From Bradyrhizobium sp. CIAT3101 (GTDB lineage: Bacteria; Pseudomonadota; Alphaproteobacteria; Rhizobiales; Xanthobacteraceae): DNA of 64,000 bases. The stretch is taken from positions 2,687,001-2,751,000 of the forward strand of contig NZ_CP121634.1 in NCBI RefSeq assembly GCF_029714945.1, read 5' to 3'. Made by a program: the position numbers and the translations under genes. The notes under the pieces were generated by a model, which saw nothing but the letters and a program-made list of their open reading frames with translations, ran no database searches and was not told where the DNA came from. Shown piece after piece: positions 8,126 to 16,129 of the stretch. Each line of letters opens with the position of its first letter. The first letter of the stretch is position 1.

Positions 8126-9607
8126 CTAGAGAAAATCGGCGCCGGCTTCGCTGGCGAAGCGGCCGGGATCGCCTTCCCAGACGATCCTTGCGTGCTCCAG
8201 CACATAGACGCGGTCGGCGTGCGGAAGCGCGAATGTCACGTTCTGCTCGCCGAGCAGCACCGTGATCGAGGTGGTCTGCCGCAGTTTCTCCAGCGCCTTG
8301 GACAAAAGCTCGAGGATGACGGGCGCAAGGCCCAGCGTCGGCTCGTCCAGGATCAGGATCTGCGGCTGCATCATCAGCGCACGGCCGATTGCCAGCATCT
8401 GCTGCTCGCCGCCGGAGAGTGTCTGCGCCAATTGGCCCTGGCGCTCCTTGAGGATCGGGAACAGCTCGAACAGCCAGGCGAGCTGCGCCGCGCGCTTGTC
8501 GTCCGCGAGATGCTGCCCGCCGAGATCGAGATTCTCACGCACGCTCATCTCGCCGAACAGCTCGCGCGATTCCGGGCATTGCACGAGGCCGCTGCGGGCG
8601 ATCTTGGCCGGACTGGTGCCGCGCAGCTTTTCGCCACCGCGGATGATCTCGCCGGTGTAGGGCAGGAAGCCGGAGATGGTGTCGAACAGCGTGGTCTTGC
8701 CGGCGCCGTTGAGGCCGACGATCGAGACGAACTCGCCCTCGTGGATGTGGATCGAGACGTTCTCCAGCGCCTGCGCCTTGCCGTAATGGACGCTGACATT
8801 CTCGACCTGGAGCAGCGGCACCTTGTCCTTGAAGCTGGTCTCGGGCCGCGCATGGGTTTCGATGGCGCCGCCGAGATAGACCCGGCGCACCGTCTCGTTC
8901 TTCATGACGTCGTCAGCCTTGCCGGTGACGATCTCTTCGCCGAGATACATCGCGAGCACGCGGTCGACCAGTGCCGCGACGCTCTTGACGTTGTGGTCGA
9001 CCAGCATCACGGCACGGCCGTCATCGCGGAAGCTGCGGATCAGGTCGGAGAAGACATCGACCTCGGCGCGCGTCAGGCCGGCGAAGGGCTCGTCGACCAG
9101 CACGACTTTGGGGTCGCGCGCGATCGCCTTGGCGAGCTCGAGCCGGCGCAAATCGGCGAAGGGCAGCGTCGGCGGGCGGCGGTTCATCACGCTGCCGAGG
9201 CCGACGCGATCGGCGATCCATTTGGCGCGTTCGACCAGCGCTTTGTCCGGAAACAGCATGAACAGGCTGTCCGGCAGCAGCGCCACCATGATGTTTTCCA
9301 GCACGGTCTGCCGGTTCAGCGGCCGCGAGTGCTGGAACACCATGCCGAAGCCTTTGCGCGCGATCTTGTGCGCGGGCAGGCCGGCGACATTCTCGCCTTC
9401 GAAGATCACGTCGCCGGCAGTCGGGCGCTCGATGCCCATCACGCTCTTCATCGCGGTGGATTTGCCCGAGCCGTTCGGCCCGATCAGGCCGAAGATCTCG
9501 CCGCTGTTGACTTCGAAGCCGAGGTTCTTCACCGCGGTCAAGCCGCCGAAGCGTTTGGTCAGGCCGCGGACTTCCAGCACGGGCCGGTTTGAAAGCCTCT
9601 GATCCAT
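8126..9607 (-). CDS. Fused LivG-LivF double ATPase of the branched-chain-type ABC transporter
   Basis: This single 493-residue chain holds two nucleotide-binding domains, normally separate LivG and LivF proteins. Half one has Walker A GPNGSGKST at 43-51 and Walker B VVLVDEP at 168-174, but its signature reads LPFADLR (148-154) instead of LSGGQ. Half two has GLNGAGKTT at 298-306 and a canonical LSGGEQQ at 397-403. The ATPase sites are therefore probably asymmetric. The ATG overlaps the stop of livM by one base (TAATG). It powers uptake through the LivH/LivM pair encoded directly upstream. Confidence 0.88.
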   Translation of the reverse strand: MDQRLSNRPVLEVRGLTKRFGGLTAVKNLGFEVNSGEIFGLIGPNGSGKSTAMKSVMGIERPTAGDVIFEGENVAGLPAHKIARKGFGMVFQHSRPLNRQTVLENIMVALLPDSLFMLFPDKALVERAKWIADRVGLGSVMNRRPPTLPFADLRRLELAKAIARDPKVVLVDEPFAGLTRAEVDVFSDLIRSFRDDGRAVMLVDHNVKSVAALVDRVLAMYLGEEIVTGKADDVMKNETVRRVYLGGAIETHARPETSFKDKVPLLQVENVSVHYGKAQALENVSIHIHEGEFVSIVGLNGAGKTTLFDTISGFLPYTGEIIRGGEKLRGTSPAKIARSGLVQCPESRELFGEMSVRENLDLGGQHLADDKRAAQLAWLFELFPILKERQGQLAQTLSGGEQQMLAIGRALMMQPQILILDEPTLGLAPVILELLSKALEKLRQTTSITVLLGEQNVTFALPHADRVYVLEHARIVWEGDPGRFASEAGADFL

Positions 9608-10533
9608 TACGAGCGAGCCTCGCGCGAGAGGGCCGCTCCGAGGAAGCCGCCGGGGAAGAACAGGACGACGAGCAGTGCGACCGCCGAGACGATGAAGGTC
9701 GCGAGCTCACCGGTCGGGCGCAGGAATTCGCCGGCGACGATCAGGAAGATCGCCCCCAGTGCTGCGCCCAGCACGGTGCGCCGGCCGCCGAGAACGGCCG
9801 ACACGATGACGTTCACGCCGACCGCGACGTCGACGACGGTGCCGACCGAGGCGGTGCCGAAATAGAACACCAGCAGCGCACCCGACAGGCCTGAGAAGAA
9901 CGCGCTGACGATGAAGGCGGCGAGCTTGTGCTTGACGATGTTGAAGCCGAGCGCGCCGGCCTGCACCGGATCCTGGCCGCTGGCTTGCAGCACCAGGCCA
10001 ATCGGTGATTGCGACAGGCCATAGAGGATCGCGGCCGAGATCGTCATGAAGCCGAGCGCGATCCAGTAGTTCGTGCCGGCATTGATGCTGATGACGTCGG
10101 GGATGGTGAGGCCGATCTCGCCGCCGGTGAGGTCGGCGAACACGACGATGAAGTTCTGCAGCATCAAGACCGCGACCAGCGTGGTCAGGCCGAAATAAGG
10201 CCCGCGGACGCGCAACGCCGGCAACGCCAGCACGAGGCCGGCGACGACCGAGGCGCTCGCGCCCAGCACGATGCAGAGATAGACCGACCAGCCGAACTGG
10301 GCGTTGAGAATGCCGGCGGTGTAGGCGCCGACGCCGATCAGGAAGGTCGGGCCGAAATTCACTTCGCCCGCGAAGCCGAACAGCAGGTCCCAGGCCATCG
10401 CGAACACGCCGAAATAGAACGCGACGGTGAGGAGCCCGAGCACATAGCCGGAGACATAAAGCGGCAGGGTTGCCGCAACGATGACGAGCGCCAGCGAGAC
10501 GAAGAACAGGCGCGAGGTAAAGAAGCTCGCCAT
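9607..10533 (-). CDS. LivM-type ABC transporter permease
   Basis: The protein has 308 residues and is highly hydrophobic with roughly eight to nine membrane spans. It carries the LivM pattern FGFAGEVNFGPTFLIGVGAYTAG near residue 55 and LRVRGPYFGLTTLVAVLML near residue 107. It pairs with the LivH-type permease that ends one base before its ATG, and its own stop overlaps the fused ATPase start. The tight packing indicates one transcript. The substrate follows that of the two binding proteins and is unknown. Confidence 0.88.
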   Translation of the reverse strand: MASFFTSRLFFVSLALVIVAATLPLYVSGYVLGLLTVAFYFGVFAMAWDLLFGFAGEVNFGPTFLIGVGAYTAGILNAQFGWSVYLCIVLGASASVVAGLVLALPALRVRGPYFGLTTLVAVLMLQNFIVVFADLTGGEIGLTIPDVISINAGTNYWIALGFMTISAAILYGLSQSPIGLVLQASGQDPVQAGALGFNIVKHKLAAFIVSAFFSGLSGALLVFYFGTASVGTVVDVAVGVNVIVSAVLGGRRTVLGAALGAIFLIVAGEFLRPTGELATFIVSAVALLVVLFFPGGFLGAALSREARS

Positions 10534-10534
10534 C

Positions 10535-11410
10535 TCAGCGCCTCCCCAGAAGGCCCTGGGGCCGGATGTACATGACGAACACGAGCAGCAGCAGCGCCGG
10601 AATGGTGCGGTAAGCCGGCGAGACCAGGTAGGCCGTCAGCGTTTCCAGATAGCCGACCACGAAGGCGGCGATCAGCGAGCCGGAGACGCTGCCGAGGCCG
10701 CCGAGCACCACGATCGAGAACGCGCTCGCGGTCAGCGGACCCACGCTGTAGGAGCTAACGCCCAGGAACATGCCGAGCAGTACGCCGGCGATGCCGGCGA
10801 GGATGCCGTAGATACCCCACACCACGATGTAGATGTTGGTGAGCTCGAGCCCGAGCAGCGTGACGCCGCGCGGGTTCATCGAGGCCGCCAGCACCGCCTT
10901 GCCGGTGCGGGTGCGGTTCACCAGCAGCCACAGCAGTGCGATGACGAGGCAGCACACGATCGCCGTGAAAATCTCGTTCTTGGGCGTGCGGACGCCGAGG
11001 ATCTCGACGACACCCTCGACGATCGGCAGCACGGTCTTGGCGTTGTTGGTGAAGAAATAGGCGATCAGCTCCTGGATCATGATGCCCCAGAGCAGCGTTC
11101 CCGTGAGGACGAAGATCTCCTTCTCCTCATTCGGGATGCGCCGGGAGTCCTGGATCGGCTTCACCACCGCAAAGTAGGTGGCGAACGCCGCAAGAAGGGC
11201 GACGCCCACGCCGATCAGCGCGCCGGCATAGGTGCCGACATTGAGCACGCTGGCGGCGGCCCAGGCCGCCACCGCTGCCGCCACCATGATGGCACCGTGG
11301 GAAAGGTTGAGCACGCCGGAGACGCCGAAGATCAGTGTGAAGCCGGTGGCGCCGAGAGCGTAGAGAGCACTGATGGCAAAGCCATCGATCAGGATCTGGA
11401 AAGCTCGCAT
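10535..11410 (-). CDS. LivH-type ABC transporter permease
   Basis: This 291-residue inner-membrane permease has the LivH start FQILIDGFAISALYALGATGFTLIFGVSGVLNLSHGA and the conserved VLGGLGSVSGSLIAAFVVG segment near residue 235. It is separated from the upstream binding-protein gene by 91 bases that contain a strong hairpin, so its expression is probably lower than that of the binding protein. It forms the translocation pore together with the LivM protein. Confidence 0.88.
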   Translation of the reverse strand: MRAFQILIDGFAISALYALGATGFTLIFGVSGVLNLSHGAIMVAAAVAAWAAASVLNVGTYAGALIGVGVALLAAFATYFAVVKPIQDSRRIPNEEKEIFVLTGTLLWGIMIQELIAYFFTNNAKTVLPIVEGVVEILGVRTPKNEIFTAIVCCLVIALLWLLVNRTRTGKAVLAASMNPRGVTLLGLELTNIYIVVWGIYGILAGIAGVLLGMFLGVSSYSVGPLTASAFSIVVLGGLGSVSGSLIAAFVVGYLETLTAYLVSPAYRTIPALLLLVFVMYIRPQGLLGRR

Positions 11411-11467
11411 TGATGATTGGCCGAGAGTCTCACTTGAGGGAAGGTGCTGCGGGACGCCGCAAATGGA

Positions 11468-11494
11468 AGCTCCCGGGAGGTGGTCCCGGGAGCT
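11468..11494 (-). terminator. Intra-operon hairpin between binding protein and permease genes
   Basis: An 11-bp perfect inverted repeat (AGCTCCCGGGA, loop of 5, TCCCGGGAGCT) lies directly after the stop of the binding-protein gene and before livH. Such hairpins act as partial terminators or as 3' stabilisers that keep binding-protein mRNA in excess. On the minus strand it is followed by TCCATTT, a weak T tract, so read-through is likely. Confidence 0.6.
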
Positions 11495-11501
11495 ACTCCT
11501 G

Positions 11502-12746
11502 CTAGTTCGAGAGCTTGATGAAGCTCGGGAACTTGATGTCGACCTTGGCGACGTCCTTCGGCCAGACCGCGCTCTGCTTGCCGTCCTGCCATTGCAGCAT
11601 CAGCCCGGTGATCAGGCCCTTGCCGTATTTGATCGAGTGCGTGAACGGATCGTCCTTGCCGTAGAACTGGACGCGGCCGATCGTGCCTTCCCAGTCGGTC
11701 TTCTCCAGCGCATCGACCAGCTTGTCGGCATCGGTCGAGCCGGCGCGCTTCACGGCGTCGGCGATGTAGTAGACCTCATCATAGGCGGTGTAGCCGGCAT
11801 AGGACGGGTAGTTGCCGAACTTCTTCTTGAAGTTTTCGGCGAACGGCACCGACTTCGGCGTCACCGCGACGCCTGGCCCGGAGACGCCCTGATAGAGCAC
11901 GCCTTCGGCGGCCTGGTTGGTGTCCTTGCCGAAGGTTTCGTTGGTGGCCTGCGAGGAGATGCCGAACATCGGGATCGGCACCTGCTGGTTCTTCCACTGC
12001 ACCGTCGGCTGCACGCCGACATGGGAGATGCCAGTGATGATCACGTCGGGCTTCGAGCCCTCGATCTTGTTGAAGATCGGGGTGAAGTCGGTGGTGTCGG
12101 GCGAGAAGCGGATGTGATCGAGCACTTTCAGCCCGATCTTGGGCAGGCATTCCTCGTAGCCGATATCGAGCGGCTTGGTCCAGGCGGCGTCCTCGCTCAT
12201 GATGACCGCCGTCTTCATGTGCAGCCTGTCGACGAGCAGGTCCTTGGCGCCGTCGCAGACCGAGAGCGCGAGCGCGGCCGAGGTCAGGTAGCCGTGGAAG
12301 GTGTACTTGTTCTTCTCGTAATCGGCGTGAACGCTCTTGCTGATCTCGTTGGAGGCCGCACCGGGCGTGACGAACGGCGTCTTCAGCCGCGAAGCCCAGG
12401 GCTCCAGCGCCAGCACCACTTCGCTGATATAGCTGGCGATGACCGCGTTGACCTTGTCCTCGTTCACCGCGCGCTGGAAGGCGCGCACCGAGTCGGCGGA
12501 GGAGGAGTGATTGTCGTAACCGATGATCTCGATCTTGCGGCCGTCGACGCCGCCGGCGGCGTTGATCTCGTCGGCGGCGAGTTGCGCCGCTTGCGGGATC
12601 GATGCGCCGGCAATCGCCTGCGCTTCCGCGATGACGCCGATCTTGATCGGATCGGCCGCAAAGGCCGGGCCTGACGCTGCCAACAATGCACCGGTCGCGA
12701 CTGCGCCAAGCGCACTTCGCAATGCACCAGAGAGTGCTTTATTCAT
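11502..12746 (-). CDS. Branched-chain-type ABC transporter periplasmic binding protein (copy B, first gene of operon)
   Basis: The protein has 414 residues with a Sec signal peptide ending near SGPAFA-A (about residue 30), then IKIGVIAEAQAIAGASIPQAAQLAADEINAAGG of the LivJ/K fold. It is a close paralogue of the protein at 6833-8071, which closes the same operon. An AAGGGAGAG ribosome site precedes the ATG. The gene is followed by a strong hairpin, as is the other copy. Two binding proteins on one permease set suggest either two ligands or a duplication. The ligand is not deducible from the sequence. Confidence 0.88.
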   Translation of the reverse strand: MNKALSGALRSALGAVATGALLAASGPAFAADPIKIGVIAEAQAIAGASIPQAAQLAADEINAAGGVDGRKIEIIGYDNHSSSADSVRAFQRAVNEDKVNAVIASYISEVVLALEPWASRLKTPFVTPGAASNEISKSVHADYEKNKYTFHGYLTSAALALSVCDGAKDLLVDRLHMKTAVIMSEDAAWTKPLDIGYEECLPKIGLKVLDHIRFSPDTTDFTPIFNKIEGSKPDVIITGISHVGVQPTVQWKNQQVPIPMFGISSQATNETFGKDTNQAAEGVLYQGVSGPGVAVTPKSVPFAENFKKKFGNYPSYAGYTAYDEVYYIADAVKRAGSTDADKLVDALEKTDWEGTIGRVQFYGKDDPFTHSIKYGKGLITGLMLQWQDGKQSAVWPKDVAKVDIKFPSFIKLSN

Positions 12747-12967
12747 GTTGTTCTCTCCCTTGAACCAAGCTTCTTTGAGCTATTGGCGCGACTATAACGG
12801 CGAGAGAATCCTCGGCAAGTAAAACTGTATTCAGGATTGTACGATGGGGACTAAAGTCTAGCGCTGCGTAATTATCGGGCATGGCGGAGCCATATTCCGC
12901 ACACAGGCATGCAGATTTCGTCGGCGGGCATGCGAGTGTATCGCAGGCGCACTGCCGTTGAGCAGCC
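12747..12967 (-). promoter_or_regulatory. Upstream region of the liv-type operon
   Basis: These 221 bases lie between the DAO-family gene and the first binding-protein gene, both on the minus strand. The region must hold the promoter of the transporter operon. It is more AT-rich next to the ATG. No convincing palindromic operator was recognised. The ribosome site AAGGGAGAG lies 6-8 bases before the start codon. Confidence 0.4.
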
Positions 12968-14065
12968 TCAGCGCGCTTGCAGCATCGATGGATCGAGCGG
13001 CGAGAGCCGGGCCGGATTGAATGGCGCGAGGTTCACCTCGCGCGTCGTACCATCCGCGATCAGCTGCGCCATGGCCTCGCCGGTCGCGGGCGCATTCAGG
13101 ATGCCCCACACATTGTGTCCGGTCGCGACATAAAGACCCTCGCTCTGCGGCACCCGGCCGATCAGCGGCAGGCCGTCCTCCGTGACGGGGCGGAAGCAGG
13201 CCTGCTGCGCGATGATTTTTTCAGGACGAAACAGCGGCGAGAGCCGCTCCGACATGGCTTGCAGGCGTGCGATCGCATCGCGGTCCGGCGTCACCGCAGC
13301 CGGATCGAGCGGCAGCGGCACAATGTCGGACAGCGCGGTGACATGCGTGCTGCCGTCGGCGCGCGGAAACACCTCGATCGACACGGCGCTGCCATCCGTC
13401 TCGCATTCCAGGAACAATGCATCGGCCGGCACGTTGGGGCCGATGTCGTAGACGATGCTCGGGCTGCGCTGGCCATAGACAGCGGGCAGGCTCATCCATT
13501 GCGCCGCGAGCAGCGACCATGGTCCCATCGCGATCACGACGGCATCCGCTTCGATGAGATTGCCTTCGACCGCGATACCCTTCGCACGCGTCGCGTCGCG
13601 GACGATACCGGTGACGCGGCCGCGGCGAAGCTCGGCGCCTTGCGCCAGCGCCGCGTTCATCACGGCCGAGGTGAACTTTTGCGGATGAACGATCGCGGTC
13701 GTCTCGGTTGTGCCGATGCGCTGCGTGATGACGACGCCGTCGCCGAGCCAGCCGAGCGCTGACGGCGTCATCCGGCGCGGATCGCCGTCGGGAGCAACAT
13801 AGCCGCCATACGCGCTCATCGGGCGGTAGCCCCAATCGCCCGCGATCTCGCCGGGCAGTTGTGCGTGGAGCGCAAAACTGCGTCGCGCCAGCGCATCGAG
13901 CGGCGTGCCCGCACACCAGTCGCGCGCCAGAAAGCCGCCGGCCTTGCCGGAGGCCGCGGCCGCGACCTCGGTCGGCTCCACGACGATGACATCGACGCCG
14001 AGGCGGCGGAGGAAGTAGGCGGTGCAGGCCCCGATCACGCCGCCGCCGCAGATCACAACGCGCAT
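12968..14065 (-). CDS. FAD-dependent oxidoreductase of the DAO (D-amino-acid/glycine oxidase) family
   Basis: The 365-residue protein begins with the FAD-binding MRVVICGGGVIGACTAYFLRRLG (GGGVIG at 7-12) and has the family C-terminal signature FRPVTEDGLPLIGRVPQSEGLYVATGHNVWGILNAPATGEAMA. There is no signal peptide. Enzymes of this fold oxidise D-amino acids, glycine, sarcosine or related amines, passing electrons to oxygen or quinone. It lies 55 bases downstream of the D-Ala-D-Ala ligase gene on the same strand, so co-transcription is possible and D-amino acid metabolism is a natural guess. The substrate is inferred only. Confidence 0.8.
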   Translation of the reverse strand: MRVVICGGGVIGACTAYFLRRLGVDVIVVEPTEVAAAASGKAGGFLARDWCAGTPLDALARRSFALHAQLPGEIAGDWGYRPMSAYGGYVAPDGDPRRMTPSALGWLGDGVVITQRIGTTETTAIVHPQKFTSAVMNAALAQGAELRRGRVTGIVRDATRAKGIAVEGNLIEADAVVIAMGPWSLLAAQWMSLPAVYGQRSPSIVYDIGPNVPADALFLECETDGSAVSIEVFPRADGSTHVTALSDIVPLPLDPAAVTPDRDAIARLQAMSERLSPLFRPEKIIAQQACFRPVTEDGLPLIGRVPQSEGLYVATGHNVWGILNAPATGEAMAQLIADGTTREVNLAPFNPARLSPLDPSMLQAR

Positions 14066-14120
14066 GGCTTGTTTCCCGACATGGCTTGTTTCCTGATCCG
14101 GCTAATCCCGAGGAGACAAC

Positions 14121-15239
14121 CTAGCTCGAATAGCCACGTTCCAGGGCGTGACGCTGCTGATGGCGACCCAGCGCCAGATGGACGAGGCGCGTCAGCAACT
14201 CTCCATACGGCACGCCAGAGGCTTCCATCATCTTCGGATACATGCTGATCGAGGTGAAGCCGGGCAGGGTGTTGATCTCGTTGAAGCAGAATTCGCCGGT
14301 CTGCCGATCGAGGAAGAAATCGACCCGCGCGAGGTCACTGCATTCGAGCGCCGCGAACACTTGCACCGCGAGCGCGCGCACGCGCTCCATCTGTGCCGGG
14401 TCGAGCCTTGCCGGAAGATCGACGCGGGCGCCGTCGGGATCGAGATATTTGGCCTCGTACGAATAGAATTCGTGATGGGCGTTCGGATTGAGTTCGCTCG
14501 CGACGCTCGCGAACAGCGTCTCGCCATCGAGCACGGCGACCTCGATCTCGCGGGCGTCGATGCCCTGTTCGACCAGCACCTTGAGGTCATAGCGAAACGC
14601 GTCGTCGAGTGCAGGCCCGAGCGCGTCCCACGTCTTGACCTTGTGAATGCCGACACTGGAGCCCATGTTGCACGGCTTGACGAACACCGGGAGGTTCAGG
14701 CCCTCGACCGCCTTGACGAGAGACGCGGCACGATCCGCAGCGAAGGCCTTGCGGGTGAGCACGCGATACGGCGCGACCGGAACGCCGGCGAAGTCCGCGA
14801 GCCGCTTGGCGACATCCTTGTCCATGCTGACCGCGGAGGCCAGAACGCCGGAGCCGACGTAGGCGACCTCGGCCAGCTCCAGAAGGCCCTGCACGGTGCC
14901 GTCCTCGCAAAGGGGGCCGTGCATGACCGGAAAGACGACGTCGATCTCGATCGGTCCTGTCGCGCTTTCGGAGATCGGCACGAGAATGCCGCGTCCATCG
15001 GCGCCTCTGGCAAGCCGCATCTCGGGCGCATCGGGCAGGATCGGCAAGGCCGCCTGCGTCGGATCGATCCTGGCAAGATCGTTCCATTGCCAGCGACCCG
15101 TCTTGTCGATGGAGACCGGGATCACCTCGAAAAGCGCACGGTCGAGATGCCTGAGCACGGAGGCCGCCGAATTCAGCGAAACCTCGTGCTCGCCGGACCT
15201 GCCGCCATAGAGAACCACGACGCGAATTTTGTCTGCCAT
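14121..15239 (-). CDS. ddlA: D-alanine--D-alanine ligase
   Basis: The 372-residue ATP-grasp enzyme starts IRVVVLYGGRSGEHEVSLNSAASVLRHLD. It has the VFVKPCNMGSSVGIHKV lysine/serine loop and the metal-binding C-terminal FCFNEINTLPGFTSISMYPKM with the expected Glu and Asn ligands. Its length is that of the long DdlA type. It joins two D-alanines for peptidoglycan in the cytoplasm. No mur/fts genes surround it, so it is outside a dcw cluster and may be a second ligase. KdsB lies 50 bases upstream on the same strand, so two envelope precursor genes are adjacent. Confidence 0.92.
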   Translation of the reverse strand: MADKIRVVVLYGGRSGEHEVSLNSAASVLRHLDRALFEVIPVSIDKTGRWQWNDLARIDPTQAALPILPDAPEMRLARGADGRGILVPISESATGPIEIDVVFPVMHGPLCEDGTVQGLLELAEVAYVGSGVLASAVSMDKDVAKRLADFAGVPVAPYRVLTRKAFAADRAASLVKAVEGLNLPVFVKPCNMGSSVGIHKVKTWDALGPALDDAFRYDLKVLVEQGIDAREIEVAVLDGETLFASVASELNPNAHHEFYSYEAKYLDPDGARVDLPARLDPAQMERVRALAVQVFAALECSDLARVDFFLDRQTGEFCFNEINTLPGFTSISMYPKMMEASGVPYGELLTRLVHLALGRHQQRHALERGYSS

Positions 15240-15289
15240 GGCTCAATTATCACGCGCTCTGTCCGGAAGTCACGTGCGGCCTCGGGCGG

Positions 15290-16033
15290 CTAGATCGCCC
15301 TGGCTGCCAAAAGTTCTCGGGCGCGCTCCAGATCGGCCAGCGTGTCCACGCCGAGCGGCTCCGTCTGGATCACCTTCGCGTCCATCCGCATGCCATTCTC
15401 GATCGCTCTGAGCTGTTCAAGGCTTTCTCGCTGCTCGAGAACGCCGCGCGGCAGGCCGACATATTTCGCTAACGCCTCGCGGCGGTAGGTGTACATGCCG
15501 ACGTGATGATAGTGCATCCCGGCCCCTGAGGGGATCACGGCCCGGCTGAAATAGACCGCGCGACCGATGGTTTCTCCGGGGTGGATCGCGAGGGCGATCT
15601 TCACGACGCTCGGCGCCTGGAGCTCGATGGGATCCTCGATCTCGGTGGCAAACGTGGCGATCGAACAATCGGCATGCCGGGACAATGGCTCCATTGTCGC
15701 CCGTATCGTCGATGGATCGATGGTCGGCAGATCGCCCTGAAGCACGACGACGACATCGTAGGCCGCTTCCGCGTCGATCAACTGCAACGCTGCGTGCGCA
15801 CGGTCAGATCCCGTCGGGAGGGCCGGCTCAGTCAAGACCGCCCGGCCGCCCAGATCGTCGATGACGTCCACGATGGCTTGATCGCCACAGGCGACGACGA
15901 CGGGGCCAATATCGGCCTCGAGGCCTCTTCGCCAGACGTGAGAGATCATTGGTTGACCATTGATATCGGTCAGTGCCTTGCCGGGGAGCCGGGTTGAACC
16001 GAGCCGAGTGGGTATGATCACGATCGGACGCAT
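15290..16033 (-). CDS. kdsB: 3-deoxy-manno-octulosonate cytidylyltransferase (CMP-KDO synthetase)
   Basis: The protein has 247 residues from the ATG at 16033, giving MRPIVIIPTRLGSTRLPGKAL, which is the nucleotide-binding signature. A 12-residue longer frame was rejected because AAAGG stands 5 bases before this ATG and the length then equals that of KdsB. Other motifs are VVACGDQAI, LPTGSDRAHAAL and VVVLQGDLPTI. It activates KDO with CTP for lipopolysaccharide inner core synthesis. It is upstream of ddlA on the same strand. Confidence 0.93.
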   Translation of the reverse strand: MRPIVIIPTRLGSTRLPGKALTDINGQPMISHVWRRGLEADIGPVVVACGDQAIVDVIDDLGGRAVLTEPALPTGSDRAHAALQLIDAEAAYDVVVVLQGDLPTIDPSTIRATMEPLSRHADCSIATFATEIEDPIELQAPSVVKIALAIHPGETIGRAVYFSRAVIPSGAGMHYHHVGMYTYRREALAKYVGLPRGVLEQRESLEQLRAIENGMRMDAKVIQTEPLGVDTLADLERARELLAARAI

Positions 16034-16077
16034 TGAAACCTTTCGTTTCCTGAACGGGCAACATCGCACGCAAGTTT

Positions 16078-16106
16078 GAGGCGCCAGCGGGGAACGCTGG
16101 CGCCTC
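16078..16106 (-). terminator. Strong hairpin between the Tat-SMP-30 gene and kdsB
   Basis: A 12-bp perfect stem (GAGGCGCCAGCG / CGCTGGCGCCTC) with the loop GGGAA lies 24 bases beyond the stop of the exported SMP-30 gene on the minus strand. Only a short AAACTT follows, so it may be a Rho-independent terminator with a weak tail or a 3' stabiliser. It separates that gene from kdsB. Confidence 0.6.
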
Positions 16107-16129
16107 GTCGCAATTCAGCTCACGCCTGC

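Noticed and set aside
8096..9592. 498-codon plus-strand frame opposite the LivG-LivF fusion
   Set aside because: The opposite strand has perfect Walker motifs and gene overlaps; this frame is a low-complexity antisense shadow.
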